A stretch of DNA of 64,000 bases from Balneolaceae bacterium (GCA_017643365.1 JAEPNO010000004.1:194904-258903); one strand, 5' to 3'; numbered from the stretch's first letter, positions 26,226-36,162 are shown. A program made the numbers and translations. Notes: generated by a model from the sequence alone, not told the origin.

Positions 26226-26254
26226 AGTGGGTTAGTGGGATAAAGTGTTAGAAA

Positions 26255-26284
26255 TAAAAAAGCCCTCCGATTACTCGGAAGGCT
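26255..26284 (-). terminator. Terminator downstream of the small ORF, minus strand
   Basis: AGCCTTCCGA-GTAA-TCGGAGGGCT on the minus strand forms a 10-bp stem with one mismatch, followed by six T's. It overlaps the last codons of the 33-residue ORF. Confidence 0.65.
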
Positions 26285-26372
26285 CTTGGTCGTCGTTGGG
26301 CTGCTCTCCTAACAGGAGTATTCGTAGCGTTTGCCGGAAAAACTCCGTAGCTGCATTGATGAAGTCTTTCAT
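26271..26372 (-). CDS. Possible 33-residue protein
   Basis: ATG at 26370-26372, preceded by GGAGGGAAAAACAC, a strong Shine-Dalgarno. The product is MKDFINAATEFFRQTLRILL followed by LGEQPNDDQEPSE: one amphipathic-to-hydrophobic helix and an acidic tail. It lies between DUF932 and the exonuclease gene, and the transcription terminator starts inside its end. Function unknown. Confidence 0.45.
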   Translation of the reverse strand: MKDFINAATEFFRQTLRILLLGEQPNDDQEPSE

Positions 26373-26434
26373 GTGTTTTTCCCTCCGGTTATAATGATGA
26401 TGACAATTTTAATCAGGTACTTCGGCAGGTTCAT
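26369..26434 (-). CDS. Possible 21-residue hydrophobic leader peptide
   Basis: This ORF overlaps the DUF932 stop (ATGA) and ends on the next ATG (ACATGA). It encodes MNLPKYLIKIVIIIITGGKN. It may be only a coupling device that carries ribosomes from DUF932 to the 33-residue ORF. Weak call. Confidence 0.25.
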   Translation of the reverse strand: MNLPKYLIKIVIIIITGGKNT

Positions 26435-27198
26435 AGAGCAAATACCTTGCTTACGTTTTCCTGATAACGTGCCTGAAGATGCGGTTCCATTTGGTGGCTG
26501 ATATGATTGGTCAACCGGTTCAGGAGTCTCCATTGAGTAATGCGCCCGATCTCCTCCTGGGCAATACACTGCTCAGCCAGCCGTTTGGAGATTTTTTCAG
26601 AGACGTTTTCCAGAAGCTGCTCGTCTACCCGAAGTTGTTCTAGGCGATTGATGCGCTCCTGAATCTCCGGAAAGTAGCTCTTAGCTTCGGCGAGCTTTTC
26701 TCCCAGATTATTGAAGGAAAAGCCTTTGGTATGGCGAGAGTAGTACTTGGAAAGCACCTTGCCCCATACCATACCGTTAGAGCATATCGCCCGAATAGCA
26801 CCAAAATAGAAGCGTACCCCTTCACTCTGATCGTAGGAGTTATGGATGAAAGCTGAGAGGGCTATATCCGATTCCCGATCATGGAGCCGAAGCTCGGGAA
26901 AGGTAATCTGAAGACGCATCCGCTCATTGCTCACAAAGGAATGAGATGGATCGATTTTAAAGCTGTGACCACAGGTAGCCAATTGACGCAATAACTGGTC
27001 TATCAGATCCGAGTTGGTCACAATTTTATAGGTGTCTTTCACAATGGAAATAACCTTGTTGGTATCCTCCCGGACGATGGCTTTATAGCCATTGGAAAGA
27101 AACGTATCTGGGTTTTCCAGATTGATGATGGGAGATTTCTGGTCATCTACAGCTACCACTCGCTGAGTCACCGGAAAGCAGAAAGGTTCTAGGTTCAT
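26431..27198 (-). CDS. DUF932 phage/plasmid-like protein
   Basis: A 255-residue protein with the DUF932 pattern: DTFLSNGYKAIVREDTNKVISIV near the N-terminus, YKIVTNSDLIDQLL, and GAIRAICSNGMVWG in the middle, followed by a helical C-terminus. This family is common in plasmids, ICEs and phages beside recombination genes; its biochemical role is unresolved. It starts 40 bases from a pair of inverted repeats. The stop TGA is at 26431-26433. Confidence 0.85.
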   Translation of the reverse strand: MNLEPFCFPVTQRVVAVDDQKSPIINLENPDTFLSNGYKAIVREDTNKVISIVKDTYKIVTNSDLIDQLLRQLATCGHSFKIDPSHSFVSNERMRLQITFPELRLHDRESDIALSAFIHNSYDQSEGVRFYFGAIRAICSNGMVWGKVLSKYYSRHTKGFSFNNLGEKLAEAKSYFPEIQERINRLEQLRVDEQLLENVSEKISKRLAEQCIAQEEIGRITQWRLLNRLTNHISHQMEPHLQARYQENVSKVFAL

Positions 27199-27237
27199 AA
27201 GACTTGGAATAAGAGTTCAATGGCATAATTACCATTG

Positions 27238-27286
27238 TTCTTATACCCAAAAAAGGCTCAGAATGGGGGGCAATTGGGTATAAGAA
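27238..27286. promoter_or_regulatory. 13-bp perfect inverted repeat between divergent genes
   Basis: TTCTTATACCCAA (27238-27250) and TTGGGTATAAGAA (27274-27286) are exact inverses around a G-rich 23-base spacer. They lie between DUF932 and radC. This could be a divergent operator or a replication-associated hairpin. Confidence 0.65.
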
Positions 27287-27328
27287 GAGTGAGGCAAAAC
27301 CTCATAAATTGTAACCAATCCAACCACC

Positions 27329-27781
27329 ATGCATACAGTTGCTGAAGTCTCACTCAAATACCAAACCAACACGACCTTTCAGGAAAAACCACTTATAAAA
27401 TCACCGGAGGAAGCAGCCAGATTTCTTAGAGAAATATGGGATCAAGACACTCTTGAATTCAGGGAGGAATTTGTAGTTGTCTTACTAAACAATGCCAAGA
27501 AAGTCCTTGGATGGAGTAAAGTCTCCACAGGCAGCCCAAATACCACCATTGTACATCCTGCCACAGTGTTTCAGCTCGTGCTACTAGGAAACGCGGCAAG
27601 TATCATTCTAGCCCATAATCATCCAAGTGGGAAGCTCGAAACGAGTTTAGCAGATTTAGAACTTACAAAGCGGCTGGTAAAAGCTGGAAAGCTATTTTCA
27701 GTGTTTGTGGATGATCACATCATTCTAACCAGAGACGGCTATCTTTCCATGCGGGAAGAAGGACTTATGAAAGAGGGGTGA
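27329..27781 (+). CDS. radC: RadC-family JAB/MPN protein
   Basis: A 150-residue RadC-like protein with the JAMM site H96-x-H98 in AHNHPSG and D109. The strands VVVLLNNAKKVLGW and the closing VDDHIILTRDGYLSM are typical. The short form lacking the N-terminal HhH domain is the version found in integrative elements of Bacteroidota. Its activity is not established. TGA is its stop, only 214 bases from the TGA-containing gene. Confidence 0.9.
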   Translation: MHTVAEVSLKYQTNTTFQEKPLIKSPEEAARFLREIWDQDTLEFREEFVVVLLNNAKKVLGWSKVSTGSPNTTIVHPATVFQLVLLGNAASIILAHNHPSGKLETSLADLELTKRLVKAGKLFSVFVDDHIILTRDGYLSMREEGLMKEG

Positions 27782-27994
27782 CTCTCTTTTTTAGATTCAA
27801 AAATCCTATAGGAGAGTTTTTAAATTTTAGCCAAAAAAATTTCATAATTCGATTTTCAAACCAAAACGGTCAATTTCTGGATGAGAGTTTAATTGCTTTG
27901 AATCTGGGTAGATTGCCGGGGGTATGGGACCCGGCAATTACCGCAAGATTGGGTTTAATTCAATATGAGCGAGCTATACGCCCATTCCATTGTA

Positions 27995-28507
27995 TTAGTT
28001 AATAATTCCAGCTAAGAACAAATCAAACGTATATCGGAGTTTCCAAATATGTCTCTCTTCATAGCCCGGTTTTGATTTCATCATTAAAGCAAGATTATCC
28101 ATGGTTTTCGCATTTCATTTTCTCGCACGATCCGCTTCTTCAACGTAGAAGTAAACGTTCCTCATGTGCGTAAAACCATGGTCTTTTCCTTTCACTCTAA
28201 CAAGGTTCAGAAATTCCTGCTCGGTACGATTTGTAAAACGTATTGTTTTGTAATTTTCGGCTTTCATGCTTCCTCGTTGCACGCCTTTCGAAATAGATGG
28301 GGCTAGCCACTCTGGACGGCGTCAACGTTCACGAATAGCAATGTAATTGATCACCCAAGGTGTGACACCGAATTCCTTTGCCGTACGGTAGGTTCCTTTT
28401 TCGTATCAGGTGTTGAATACGGTATAGTATCCATAGGTTTGCAACAGTTTTTTACTCCAACCACGCTTTCCTGAGTGTATTTGGTAGATTTTTGGTTTTT
28501 GATTCAT
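27995..28507 (-). pseudogene. Gene with three in-frame TGA codons (HTH-like)
   Basis: A continuous frame from ATG 28507 to TAA 27995-27997, 170 residues if TGA is read through. In-frame TGAs are at codons 34 (28406-28408), 62 (28322-28324) and 131 (28115-28117). Reading them as Trp gives FNT-W-YEKGTYRTAKEFGVTPWVIN and IRER-W-RRPEWL, a typical HTH-like sequence with tryptophans in natural places. There are no frameshifts and no TAA or TAG stops, and TGG is also used for four other tryptophans. It sits in front of the primase gene, which shows the same pattern. Either a decaying gene or one that needs UGA-to-Trp decoding. Confidence 0.6.
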
Positions 28508-28815
28508 TTTAGATTTTAACGATCCCATATATATAGTCTCCATTTTAATACCGTAGGGTTAGGGTAAGACCAGGTAAAGAGTTTGTGTTTTTTAGATAAT
28601 ACCTGAGCTTTTGCCTGCTGTTTTACTAAATAAACTATTGCCATACGGTAAAGGTTAATAATTGCTGTTTAATCGCTGTATTGAGCGATAATTGTGTTTG
28701 TGTCTGTACGGAATGCCATACGGTTATCATACGGCAATCCTCATAGCTGTATGTATTAGACGATTGTGACGAGCCACCATACGGCAGATCTATACGGTGA
28801 CTCTTGTTATTTCGA
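28508..28815. repeat. Intergenic region with six TACGG hexamers
   Basis: No gene is seen. ATACGG occurs at 28643-28648, 28718-28723, 28729-28734, 28779-28784 and 28792-28797, with a GTACGG at 28706-28711. Several are extended as TGCCATACGGT or ATACGGCA, in both orientations. This looks like a cluster of protein-binding sites or iterons next to the primase 3' end. Confidence 0.5.
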
Positions 28816-30831
28816 TTATTCATTGAATAAGGTATTCCTTGTGATTCCATTAGGTATTCTAACGGCGTATAGTTTCACATTCTTAGGTCTCTTTGCCTCA
28901 TATTTATGCTTAACCAAAAGGCGTCCTAGCATTGAAGCACTCTCTCGAGGATGAATATAACCGCGTTCAATCATGTCATTGAGAAGCATTGAGGCAGCCC
29001 AATGTTGGGTATCCTGGTCGTTCCAAGGGGCGGGTTCGTAGTAAGAGAGCAACGCCTCTTCGAGTGCATTTACCTTCTCATAGGAGGTGTTGTGCGCATT
29101 GATATCTTTGATCTCATCCTTGTCAAACCAGTATTTGAATCCTGATTTGAACAGGTTATACGCTTCTGCCCAGACCGCATCAATATCAACATCATGCTGA
29201 TAATCCAGATCTATAACCTCGTGAATGAGGAACCGTCTTGACCCGGTGGTATCATTTAAGATTTGATCCTCATTTATACTTCCCACAAATGATGCTCTAC
29301 GAATTAGTTTCTCTGCAAATCTACCGTAGGGTCTTCGTATTCGAATGTCACTTTTTGTGATGATCTCTTTGATGGCGCTTGCGGAAGCTCGGCTTAGTGA
29401 TTCAAGTTCATCCAGATTGATGATGAGACACTCACTGATGTTTACAGTGGTGTCTTTGTCACGCGGATCAATCGGGCCCGAGTAAGAGTACTTTTGCAGC
29501 TCTTTGGGCAACATACGCATGAACCAAGTGGTCTTACCCAGTCCTTGGTCACCCATTAAGATGAGGGTAGTGTGATTTACTTTTTCGTCCTCAAGCGCTC
29601 CTGCTACTACGGCAACCAATCATTTGGTAAGTGATGTGGTCCAGTATGATTGATCTGTTGTTGCTACAGTTGCTGCTAATTGTTCGATTGCAGAAGTTCC
29701 AGTGCACACTGAATTTTTCGTGAAGTACTCTATCATAGGATTGTACGTCGGTGAAAAGTCAGACTCTAGCAGTGAATTAAGTGATTCGGCTCCGATTGTT
29801 CCTCCATCGTTTTTAATCTTACGATGTAACGAGTTGAATTCTCGCTTAGATAGGAGCTCCCATTCATTGCCTTTCTTTGGCTTTAATTCTACTCGATCCA
29901 AAACCTCATTGTACCTGAAATCGTAATGGTATTTTAAATAGCCTTCGATTTCACTTTTATGATGGATATGCCGGTTCGATAGTGCCTTTTCAATGGTCAT
30001 CTGGCCATAGGTAGCTCCGTCTAAACGATGCTTCTTATCCCATTTTGGACGCATTAGCTTAGATGATCGAAAAAGACGGTTGATGCGATCAGCGTCAAAT
30101 CCACACCATTTGGAGAAGAAGTGAACCAGGCGTAAGTCAGCTCTGGATTGATCACCCTCGTATTGGGTTAGGTCGCCATACACATACAAGTTTCTGAATT
30201 CTTGACCGTCGTTTTTATTTTTAAGCAGGTTATCAATGATTCTTTGATCCCCGTTGGTCAATTCTCCGCTTCGATTGAGCGATGGAATGGAAGAATTGTC
30301 TTTGGGTAACAGATTCCAGAAAGAATCGTCAATCTCTTTGATAGGTTTTAGCTTTCCGTATAAGACTTGTCCCGTAATCGTGAGATATCTTGCTTGCTCA
30401 TAAATCTCAAGCTCTTTTGCTCCTTTGATACTTTTGTACCGATTCACTGCTCCATTGGGCATGGAACCCTTGGCAAGGATGCGAATTCCGGTTCCGCTAG
30501 GTGATATCTCGGAATAGGAGTCTAGCGATTCAATAAGAGTTTGAACTTCCTCTGAAAGTTTCCCGTCATGGATACAGTCATCAAAATCAAACCCTACAAT
30601 TCCATCTTCTTTGGTTAAGACATAGCCAATACCATTGTATTGGTTGTTATGTGCCAGATAGTGCTCTTTGGCGTCCTGGTATGAGCTTCAGGTAGAAGGG
30701 GTGGTAACACTGGCATAGTCCCCATTTACTTGGAAAGGAATTTTAGTGGATTTACCGTCTCTTTCGACGAGTTTTCAGAGCACCCACTGAGCTCTGTCTT
30801 TTATTTCGGAAGGTATGCTGTCATAATGCAT
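28816..30831 (-). pseudogene. VirE/DUF5906-type primase-helicase with three in-frame TGA
   Basis: A 671-codon frame from ATG 30831 (preceded by AGGAG) to TAA, interrupted only by TGA at codons 19 (30775-30777), 48 (30688-30690) and 404 (29620-29622). The N-terminus is a primase-polymerase-like domain (IPSEIKDRAQWVL-x-KL, then VTTPST-x-SSYQDA, GFDFDDC, SPSGTGIRILAKG). In this family the two x positions are Trp (WVLWKL, PSTWSS). The third sits at SLTK-x-LVAVVAG, where related helicases have K-W-I-V. The helicase Walker A is GDQGLGKTTW. So all three TGAs replace family-conserved Trp and nothing else is damaged. Confidence 0.75.
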
Positions 30832-30963
30832 TTTGTTCTCCTGTATATTTAGTTATTCATTAATCGAGGGACTTTTCACACGTCCCATATATAATTCTAT
30901 TAGAAGTACGTGGGTAAGTCAAATTAACATGGAAAAAAAGTCATTTTTTTTTGATCATTAGTC

Positions 30964-31530
30964 ATGAGCAATAACCCGATAGATATTATAAGGCGTATAG
31001 AGCTTGAGATTAATCAGCGGGGTAAAAGTCTGACTGACAAATTAGTATGGCTACAGAATTCGGATTTAGTTCAAGTAAATAGCATTGATGAAATTTTTCG
31101 TGTTCTTAATCATATTCACCAGTTCAAGATTCAGGAAAGGGAAGAATACATTGAGTTGATTAAGGTTTACTTGCAGTTATTTGAACGCTTCCCTTTACTC
31201 ATGAAATTAAGGAAGCAGTATTTCTTATTGTGGCAGGAATTTCTTGATACCAATGGACATAATATTTCTTCAACGGCAATCAGTGATGTGGTCTATATAC
31301 TAGACCATCAGGTTAACTATCTTCAGCTTTATGGGGATGATTTTGACCAGATTCGAACACTAGCTATAGGTCTTGTTTATCGAGTTAAGACACTGAATAA
31401 GTCCAATGAAAGTGAAACTGCGGACGCCTTACAGCTCGATCTAAGCGCTCTTAAGGATTTTTATCAATCCCGATTGTCGGATCAGGAAGCATTTGATCTG
31501 GCTACTCAGCATATATTGGATAAAACCTAG
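30964..31530 (+). CDS. Hypothetical helical protein
   Basis: A 188-residue protein of unknown function, helical throughout (for example EFLDTNGHNISSTAISDVVYILDH and LDLSALKDFYQSRLSDQEAF). No motif is recognised. It is divergent from the primase and convergent with the AAA gene at 31590, alone on the plus strand in a module otherwise transcribed leftward. Confidence 0.55.
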   Translation: MSNNPIDIIRRIELEINQRGKSLTDKLVWLQNSDLVQVNSIDEIFRVLNHIHQFKIQEREEYIELIKVYLQLFERFPLLMKLRKQYFLLWQEFLDTNGHNISSTAISDVVYILDHQVNYLQLYGDDFDQIRTLAIGLVYRVKTLNKSNESETADALQLDLSALKDFYQSRLSDQEAFDLATQHILDKT

Positions 31531-31589
31531 AGTAGGGTCTTTTATTTAGGTCATTTAGAAATTTAGAAAGTTTATTAGTGGATCAAATT

Positions 31590-33851
31590 CTACGTTTTTG
31601 TAAACCAAGAACTAAATGGACGGTTGACAATATTTAGATTAAGGGGTAATCCAACACCAGAGGTACTTTGCTTACCATTGTTATTTGGGGGTAAATGAGG
31701 GAAATGATGACTTCCCTTTTTTATTGAACCCATTTTTTCCAACCAGGCATACAGCTTAGTATTGCTTGGGAAGAACTCCCGGATTGGAGTTCCATCCCAA
31801 ACATCTTTTGGAAACCAACAATACCCATGGTCCATTACATAAGCATCAAACTCTGAATCGTCAGACCAGCTTTGAAGCAATTTTCCTAAAACCAGTTCTT
31901 TCTTCAAATCTTGGGTAAGTTCAATATTCCAAAGACTATCCAAACCCCACAAAATATCTTGTTCTACATTCGAAGTGGTTCCCGCCATCTCGTCAATGAT
32001 CTTTCCTATCACGATAAGGGGGGTAGCCAATTGAAATTTTCGGTTGTCCAGTTTTTTACCGGATATCGGCATTTGAATATCAGTGGGGATCGATCCAATG
32101 GTATTTAGGATAATCTGGGTATGTAAAAGTGGAAGAGCAAGTGCTGAAGTTCTTATTAATTCTTGCTGATGTTCTACTTGTCGGTCAAACTCCATAAACC
32201 CATCGAGTTGAATCTGTTTTGGTTTTTCCTTTGTGGGTATGGGGATTGTTCTAGAGGAAAGAGTATCCAGATTTATTCCCCCAGTTCCACCAAAAGCTTT
32301 TGGAGAGTAGGTATGAAGTGTCTGAGAGGATTTCCCAGCTTTTTTAGTATATGTTCCTTTGTAGTTATAGCCACCGTTTAAAAATCGGGAAAGATCATCA
32401 TGAGTATTTTTAGAGGAAGAAAAATCCTCGAATTCATCAACGCACAATGTGGCACAACCCAAATCAACAAGTTCTGTCATTGCAGCAACAGTAGCTTTGG
32501 TTTTTACTTCCCCGTTAAAAGAAAGTGCAGCAATTACATCAAGAACCGTTGTTTTTCCACTTCCTCTTATTCCTTGGAAATGTAGATATGGGTACGCAGG
32601 AAATGCTTTGTAAAAATAGGTACCAAGAATCCATGCAGAAAGAACCGAATACCATGAATCTTCTTTGAGGTATATGTAACGCTTTATGAAATCCAAAGTG
32701 GATGTAAATAATTCATCAAATGGAACAATTCGTTCTTCTTGGATCCTTTGAATAATATCTGGTGTACAGACTGTACGAAATGGCTCAAAATGTCGGAATT
32801 CAACAAATTCAAAGACCTTAAGGTCACGATCCTCGAGAATACGAAAAGGATTAGATATCGCCACTGAGTCTGTATCACCAATCTGATAGAAAAACCTATT
32901 TCCCTGAATATCTTGCGCGGGGTCAATTTCTGGAATCCTTTGAGAACGTGCGGCATTATATGCTTTTTTAGAAGGGACATCTCCAGGATTCAGGGAATGG
33001 GAGAATTTTCTGATTCTGTTTTCAAAGACTTCAATCCCAAATTTAGTCAAGAAATCCTCGGCTTTTTGCTTACCAAAAGCTCCTGCTGAATTGATTCGAT
33101 ATACAGAAATGCCAGCTTTAAGACAAAGTTCTGCAAACGGATAGATAGAATAATCAAAAGTGACTCCCTCATGATCTGCAAGTAGGTAAACATCTGATTC
33201 AGAAAGCAAATCAGAGTAATTGAAATGGGAAAGTTCATTTTGGCTTGGCAGAGAGAGGGCCTTTATACCTTGCTCATTGAAATAATCGGCCACTAAAGGA
33301 TCCCAGGTTACCAATACCGAACTAGGATTTTGTTGGAGAATATTTGGATGAATTCGTAGTACCCCATAGGATTCCCATTGTATTCCTATTTCATTAATAA
33401 CGACATCTCGGGTAGCTATGCAGTATCCTGCCGAAGACAAACAATGGTAACGTATAATATTATCCGAAGCATCTCCTTCTTTCCACACTCTCATTGACTT
33501 ATATCCGCCTGCCAAGTTAGCATGGTAGGAGGGGGTGTCACAAAAGTCAGCTACTCTTGTAAAGCTTGTTTCATAAGTTTCAGCAACCGCTAATCCATCA
33601 GGTTCAGTTATTCCGTATATGAGATCTAAAAGCTCAGATATTGGTGTAAGTTTATTGTCCACTTCAACATAGTCCTTTTGATATCGTAAAGAATGCTTGT
33701 TGCCAAAACGATCAATAAAATTCAGGTCAATGGGATACTCTTCATGAAAATAGGCCTCCTGATCAAAGTCAGGAAAAGTAATACGTACAAATTCACCTTG
33801 TTTCTGAGAGGAGAGGAGCTTTTTACGTGCGTTTTTTAAATTAATACTCAT
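31590..33851 (-). CDS. Large P-loop ATPase, helicase-like partner of the Cdc48-like protein
   Basis: A 753-residue protein. The N-terminal 330 residues are a toprim/CHC-like or unknown domain (YHCLSSAGYCIATRD; SDVYLLADHEGVTF). A P-loop follows at about 427 (FQGIRGSGKTTVLD), with Walker B-like TLCVDEFEDF, then a region with SPKAFGGTGGINLDTLSSRTIPI (SF3/VirE-helicase-like). The C-terminus may be a DNA-binding domain. It overlaps the Cdc48-like gene by 11 bases, so the two act together. A primase-helicase-like role in element replication is probable. Confidence 0.65.
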   Translation of the reverse strand: MSINLKNARKKLLSSQKQGEFVRITFPDFDQEAYFHEEYPIDLNFIDRFGNKHSLRYQKDYVEVDNKLTPISELLDLIYGITEPDGLAVAETYETSFTRVADFCDTPSYHANLAGGYKSMRVWKEGDASDNIIRYHCLSSAGYCIATRDVVINEIGIQWESYGVLRIHPNILQQNPSSVLVTWDPLVADYFNEQGIKALSLPSQNELSHFNYSDLLSESDVYLLADHEGVTFDYSIYPFAELCLKAGISVYRINSAGAFGKQKAEDFLTKFGIEVFENRIRKFSHSLNPGDVPSKKAYNAARSQRIPEIDPAQDIQGNRFFYQIGDTDSVAISNPFRILEDRDLKVFEFVEFRHFEPFRTVCTPDIIQRIQEERIVPFDELFTSTLDFIKRYIYLKEDSWYSVLSAWILGTYFYKAFPAYPYLHFQGIRGSGKTTVLDVIAALSFNGEVKTKATVAAMTELVDLGCATLCVDEFEDFSSSKNTHDDLSRFLNGGYNYKGTYTKKAGKSSQTLHTYSPKAFGGTGGINLDTLSSRTIPIPTKEKPKQIQLDGFMEFDRQVEHQQELIRTSALALPLLHTQIILNTIGSIPTDIQMPISGKKLDNRKFQLATPLIVIGKIIDEMAGTTSNVEQDILWGLDSLWNIELTQDLKKELVLGKLLQSWSDDSEFDAYVMDHGYCWFPKDVWDGTPIREFFPSNTKLYAWLEKMGSIKKGSHHFPHLPPNNNGKQSTSGVGLPLNLNIVNRPFSSWFTKT

Positions 33852-36006
33852 GAGAGGTCTCCAGCAGGTTGTTAATTATTTCATCGGTGAGCGGATTTCC
33901 ATCTTTAGTGTGGACATGTAAGTATCTTAGCAGTTGCTGGAAGAACCCGGTAACTTCTGCTTGAGAATATGGACGGTCGGGATTCGCAAAATGAGCTACT
34001 ACTCGGTCGATAGTCTCTTCACCTACCGTATTTTTAATGGAGCTTAATAGCCCGGAAAACTGAGTTCGATACCCTTCCTCATCAGGGTATGTGACTTCGA
34101 CATGAAGTCCAAAACGGCCAGTACGTTTTAAAGCAGGATCAATGTCCTCAAATAAATTGGTAGCGGCCATGCATAGTACACCATCATTGTCATTTGCACC
34201 ACTCAACTGGGTAAGCATAGCATTTATAGCATCATTTTGATGAGCTTCAGCACTTGCTTGTCTATTACCCAAGCTATCGATTTCATCAAAGAATAAAAGA
34301 ATGGGACGAAATAGTCTTGCCTTTTCAAAGAGTGAGGCAATATTCTTGTTTGTATCTCCAACATACTTAGATTTGAGTTCTCCTAGATTGACTTCCATAA
34401 ACAATACATTGAGTTCATTAGCAATTGCATTTGCCAGAGAGGTTTTACCTGTACCAGGTTTTCCATGTAGCAAGATTCCATTAGCCTGAATCGCGGGCAG
34501 ATCCTGACGATATAATTCAGGTTCTATCGAAAATTGTAGTTCTTGCTTGAGCTGATTAAAGATTTTTCCAGCACCATATAAGTTCTCGATTGATAGGGTA
34601 GGTCTTGAAATATTAAGTTCTAATTCACATAAAGGTGTAACAGATTTAAATGCTTCTTCAAAATCTTCGGATATGATTATTGAAGGGGTAGAAGTTGTTT
34701 TTTGCCTCATTCTATGACGCTGTTGAGCAACTACTTTTTCAGTGTAGGTATTAATATCAGCCCCCACAAAACCGATCATTCTTTTGGAGAGATCTTTTAA
34801 GTACTGATGTGTGATTTTCTTGTCAACAGTTAGCTTTTTTACAAGAGAACCTAGTATCTCGAATCTACCGTTAGCATTGGGTGGAGGAACTGCAATTTTT
34901 GTATCAAAACGACCGGATCGCAAAACCGCAGTATCTAGCTCCGACATATAATTCGTGGCAGCAATAACCAGAACATGGGCTTTACGTTTTTTAGGATCGA
35001 GTTCCTGTAGTAAAGTATTTACATTTTCCTTGTCGTGGGTGCTCATACCGGAGCGATGCCCGGCTATGGCATCAATTTCATCGATAAAAAGAATTGCTCC
35101 CTGAGAATAAGACGCCGCTTCTTCAAATTTCTCTCCAATTTTTAATGAGGTCTCATGTACATAAGGAGACCCTATACTTCCTAGATCCATTCGAACTAAA
35201 GGAAGGTCTAAATCATCAGCTATAGCTTGAGCGATCTGCGTTTTACCTGTACCTGGAGGACCATATAATAGTACTCCACCGATAGGAGTAGGATCAGAAT
35301 ATAATTGTTGATCCAGAATGTCATTAAAGGGGTAAATTACCTCAATACGAAGACGTTCGATAACGGCATCTATACCTTTAAGTTGATTTAATGAACTATG
35401 GGAAACAGATTTACGGGATTTGAACGATGAACTGATAGATTGAGGATCAACTAGAGGATTAACCACTACCTCTAAGGTGCTGGACTCTTGTGTTTTACCT
35501 CCAGAAGTACCAGTATTTTTTGGTAAATAATTTCGTTTTATTTCTGTGTCGTAGGTTAAGATTCCAGCTTCTATGTTTGGTGAAATATTAGTCACTTTAA
35601 AAACGAGTTCATCCAAATAAATCAATTGGTTTTTGAAAACTATAACCTTGTCATCCAGTTCATATGTAATCAATGGAATTTCAGGATCATCATCTTTTTC
35701 ATCTACTTCAGTATTTATTTCTTGTAGAGAAATCTTGTTAATGAAAGGGAGGTTTGGAAAAGAAAGAAATCCATATTCTTTATTCTCGCAATATAGATCA
35801 CGCCATGTGTTGTCAACAATAACTACTTCTTGAAGGTGATATTTTGCGGGTACAGGAACAATTCGACCTTCAATATGTTGGTCATTTTCCCATTCTATTT
35901 TACATTCTCGACTGTATTGAGCTTTGAATTTTTTTATCAGCCTTGGACTTACTCCTATTCCTTCAAATCCAGCTTCATAGAGTATTCTAACTTTATGCAT
36001 AAGCAC
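33841..36006 (-). CDS. Tandem AAA+ ATPase (Cdc48/p97-like)
   Basis: A 721-residue protein with two complete AAA modules. D1 has GVLLYGPPGTGKTQ (about 243-256) and ILFIDEIDAIAGHR, then an arginine-rich second region (TNYMSELDTAVLRSGRFDTK). D2 has GILLHGKPGTGKTS (about 500-513) and LLFFDEIDSLGNRQ, then TNLFEDIDPALKRTGRFG. The N-terminal ~230 residues are beta-rich, perhaps a substrate-binding domain. Tandem AAA ATPases of this type unfold proteins or remodel complexes. Its coupled partner is the P-loop protein downstream. An unusual protein for a bacterial mobile element. Confidence 0.8.
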   Translation of the reverse strand: MLMHKVRILYEAGFEGIGVSPRLIKKFKAQYSRECKIEWENDQHIEGRIVPVPAKYHLQEVVIVDNTWRDLYCENKEYGFLSFPNLPFINKISLQEINTEVDEKDDDPEIPLITYELDDKVIVFKNQLIYLDELVFKVTNISPNIEAGILTYDTEIKRNYLPKNTGTSGGKTQESSTLEVVVNPLVDPQSISSSFKSRKSVSHSSLNQLKGIDAVIERLRIEVIYPFNDILDQQLYSDPTPIGGVLLYGPPGTGKTQIAQAIADDLDLPLVRMDLGSIGSPYVHETSLKIGEKFEEAASYSQGAILFIDEIDAIAGHRSGMSTHDKENVNTLLQELDPKKRKAHVLVIAATNYMSELDTAVLRSGRFDTKIAVPPPNANGRFEILGSLVKKLTVDKKITHQYLKDLSKRMIGFVGADINTYTEKVVAQQRHRMRQKTTSTPSIIISEDFEEAFKSVTPLCELELNISRPTLSIENLYGAGKIFNQLKQELQFSIEPELYRQDLPAIQANGILLHGKPGTGKTSLANAIANELNVLFMEVNLGELKSKYVGDTNKNIASLFEKARLFRPILLFFDEIDSLGNRQASAEAHQNDAINAMLTQLSGANDNDGVLCMAATNLFEDIDPALKRTGRFGLHVEVTYPDEEGYRTQFSGLLSSIKNTVGEETIDRVVAHFANPDRPYSQAEVTGFFQQLLRYLHVHTKDGNPLTDEIINNLLETSHEY

Positions 36007-36162
36007 TCCCTATTCTCTTTGTTCAAAGTAAAGCAATAGTCTTAGTCAAAACTGTACCAGAATGAGAATGGAGTCAAATATGAGTAAAAGTTAAGTTAAT
36101 ACAAGGTTTTTTGGCAGATTTTTTAAGTAAGTATTGTATAAACAAATAATTGATAAGAATAC

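Noticed and set aside
27778..28002. Plus-strand ORF after radC
   Set aside because: It starts at a GTG in poor context and runs opposite the TGA-containing gene without any recognisable motif; likely a shadow.
15607..36006. Whole-element UGA-to-Trp recoding
   Set aside because: TGA is the true stop of the XRE, metallopeptidase, DUF932 and radC genes, so only the genes at 27,995-30,831 show the pattern.
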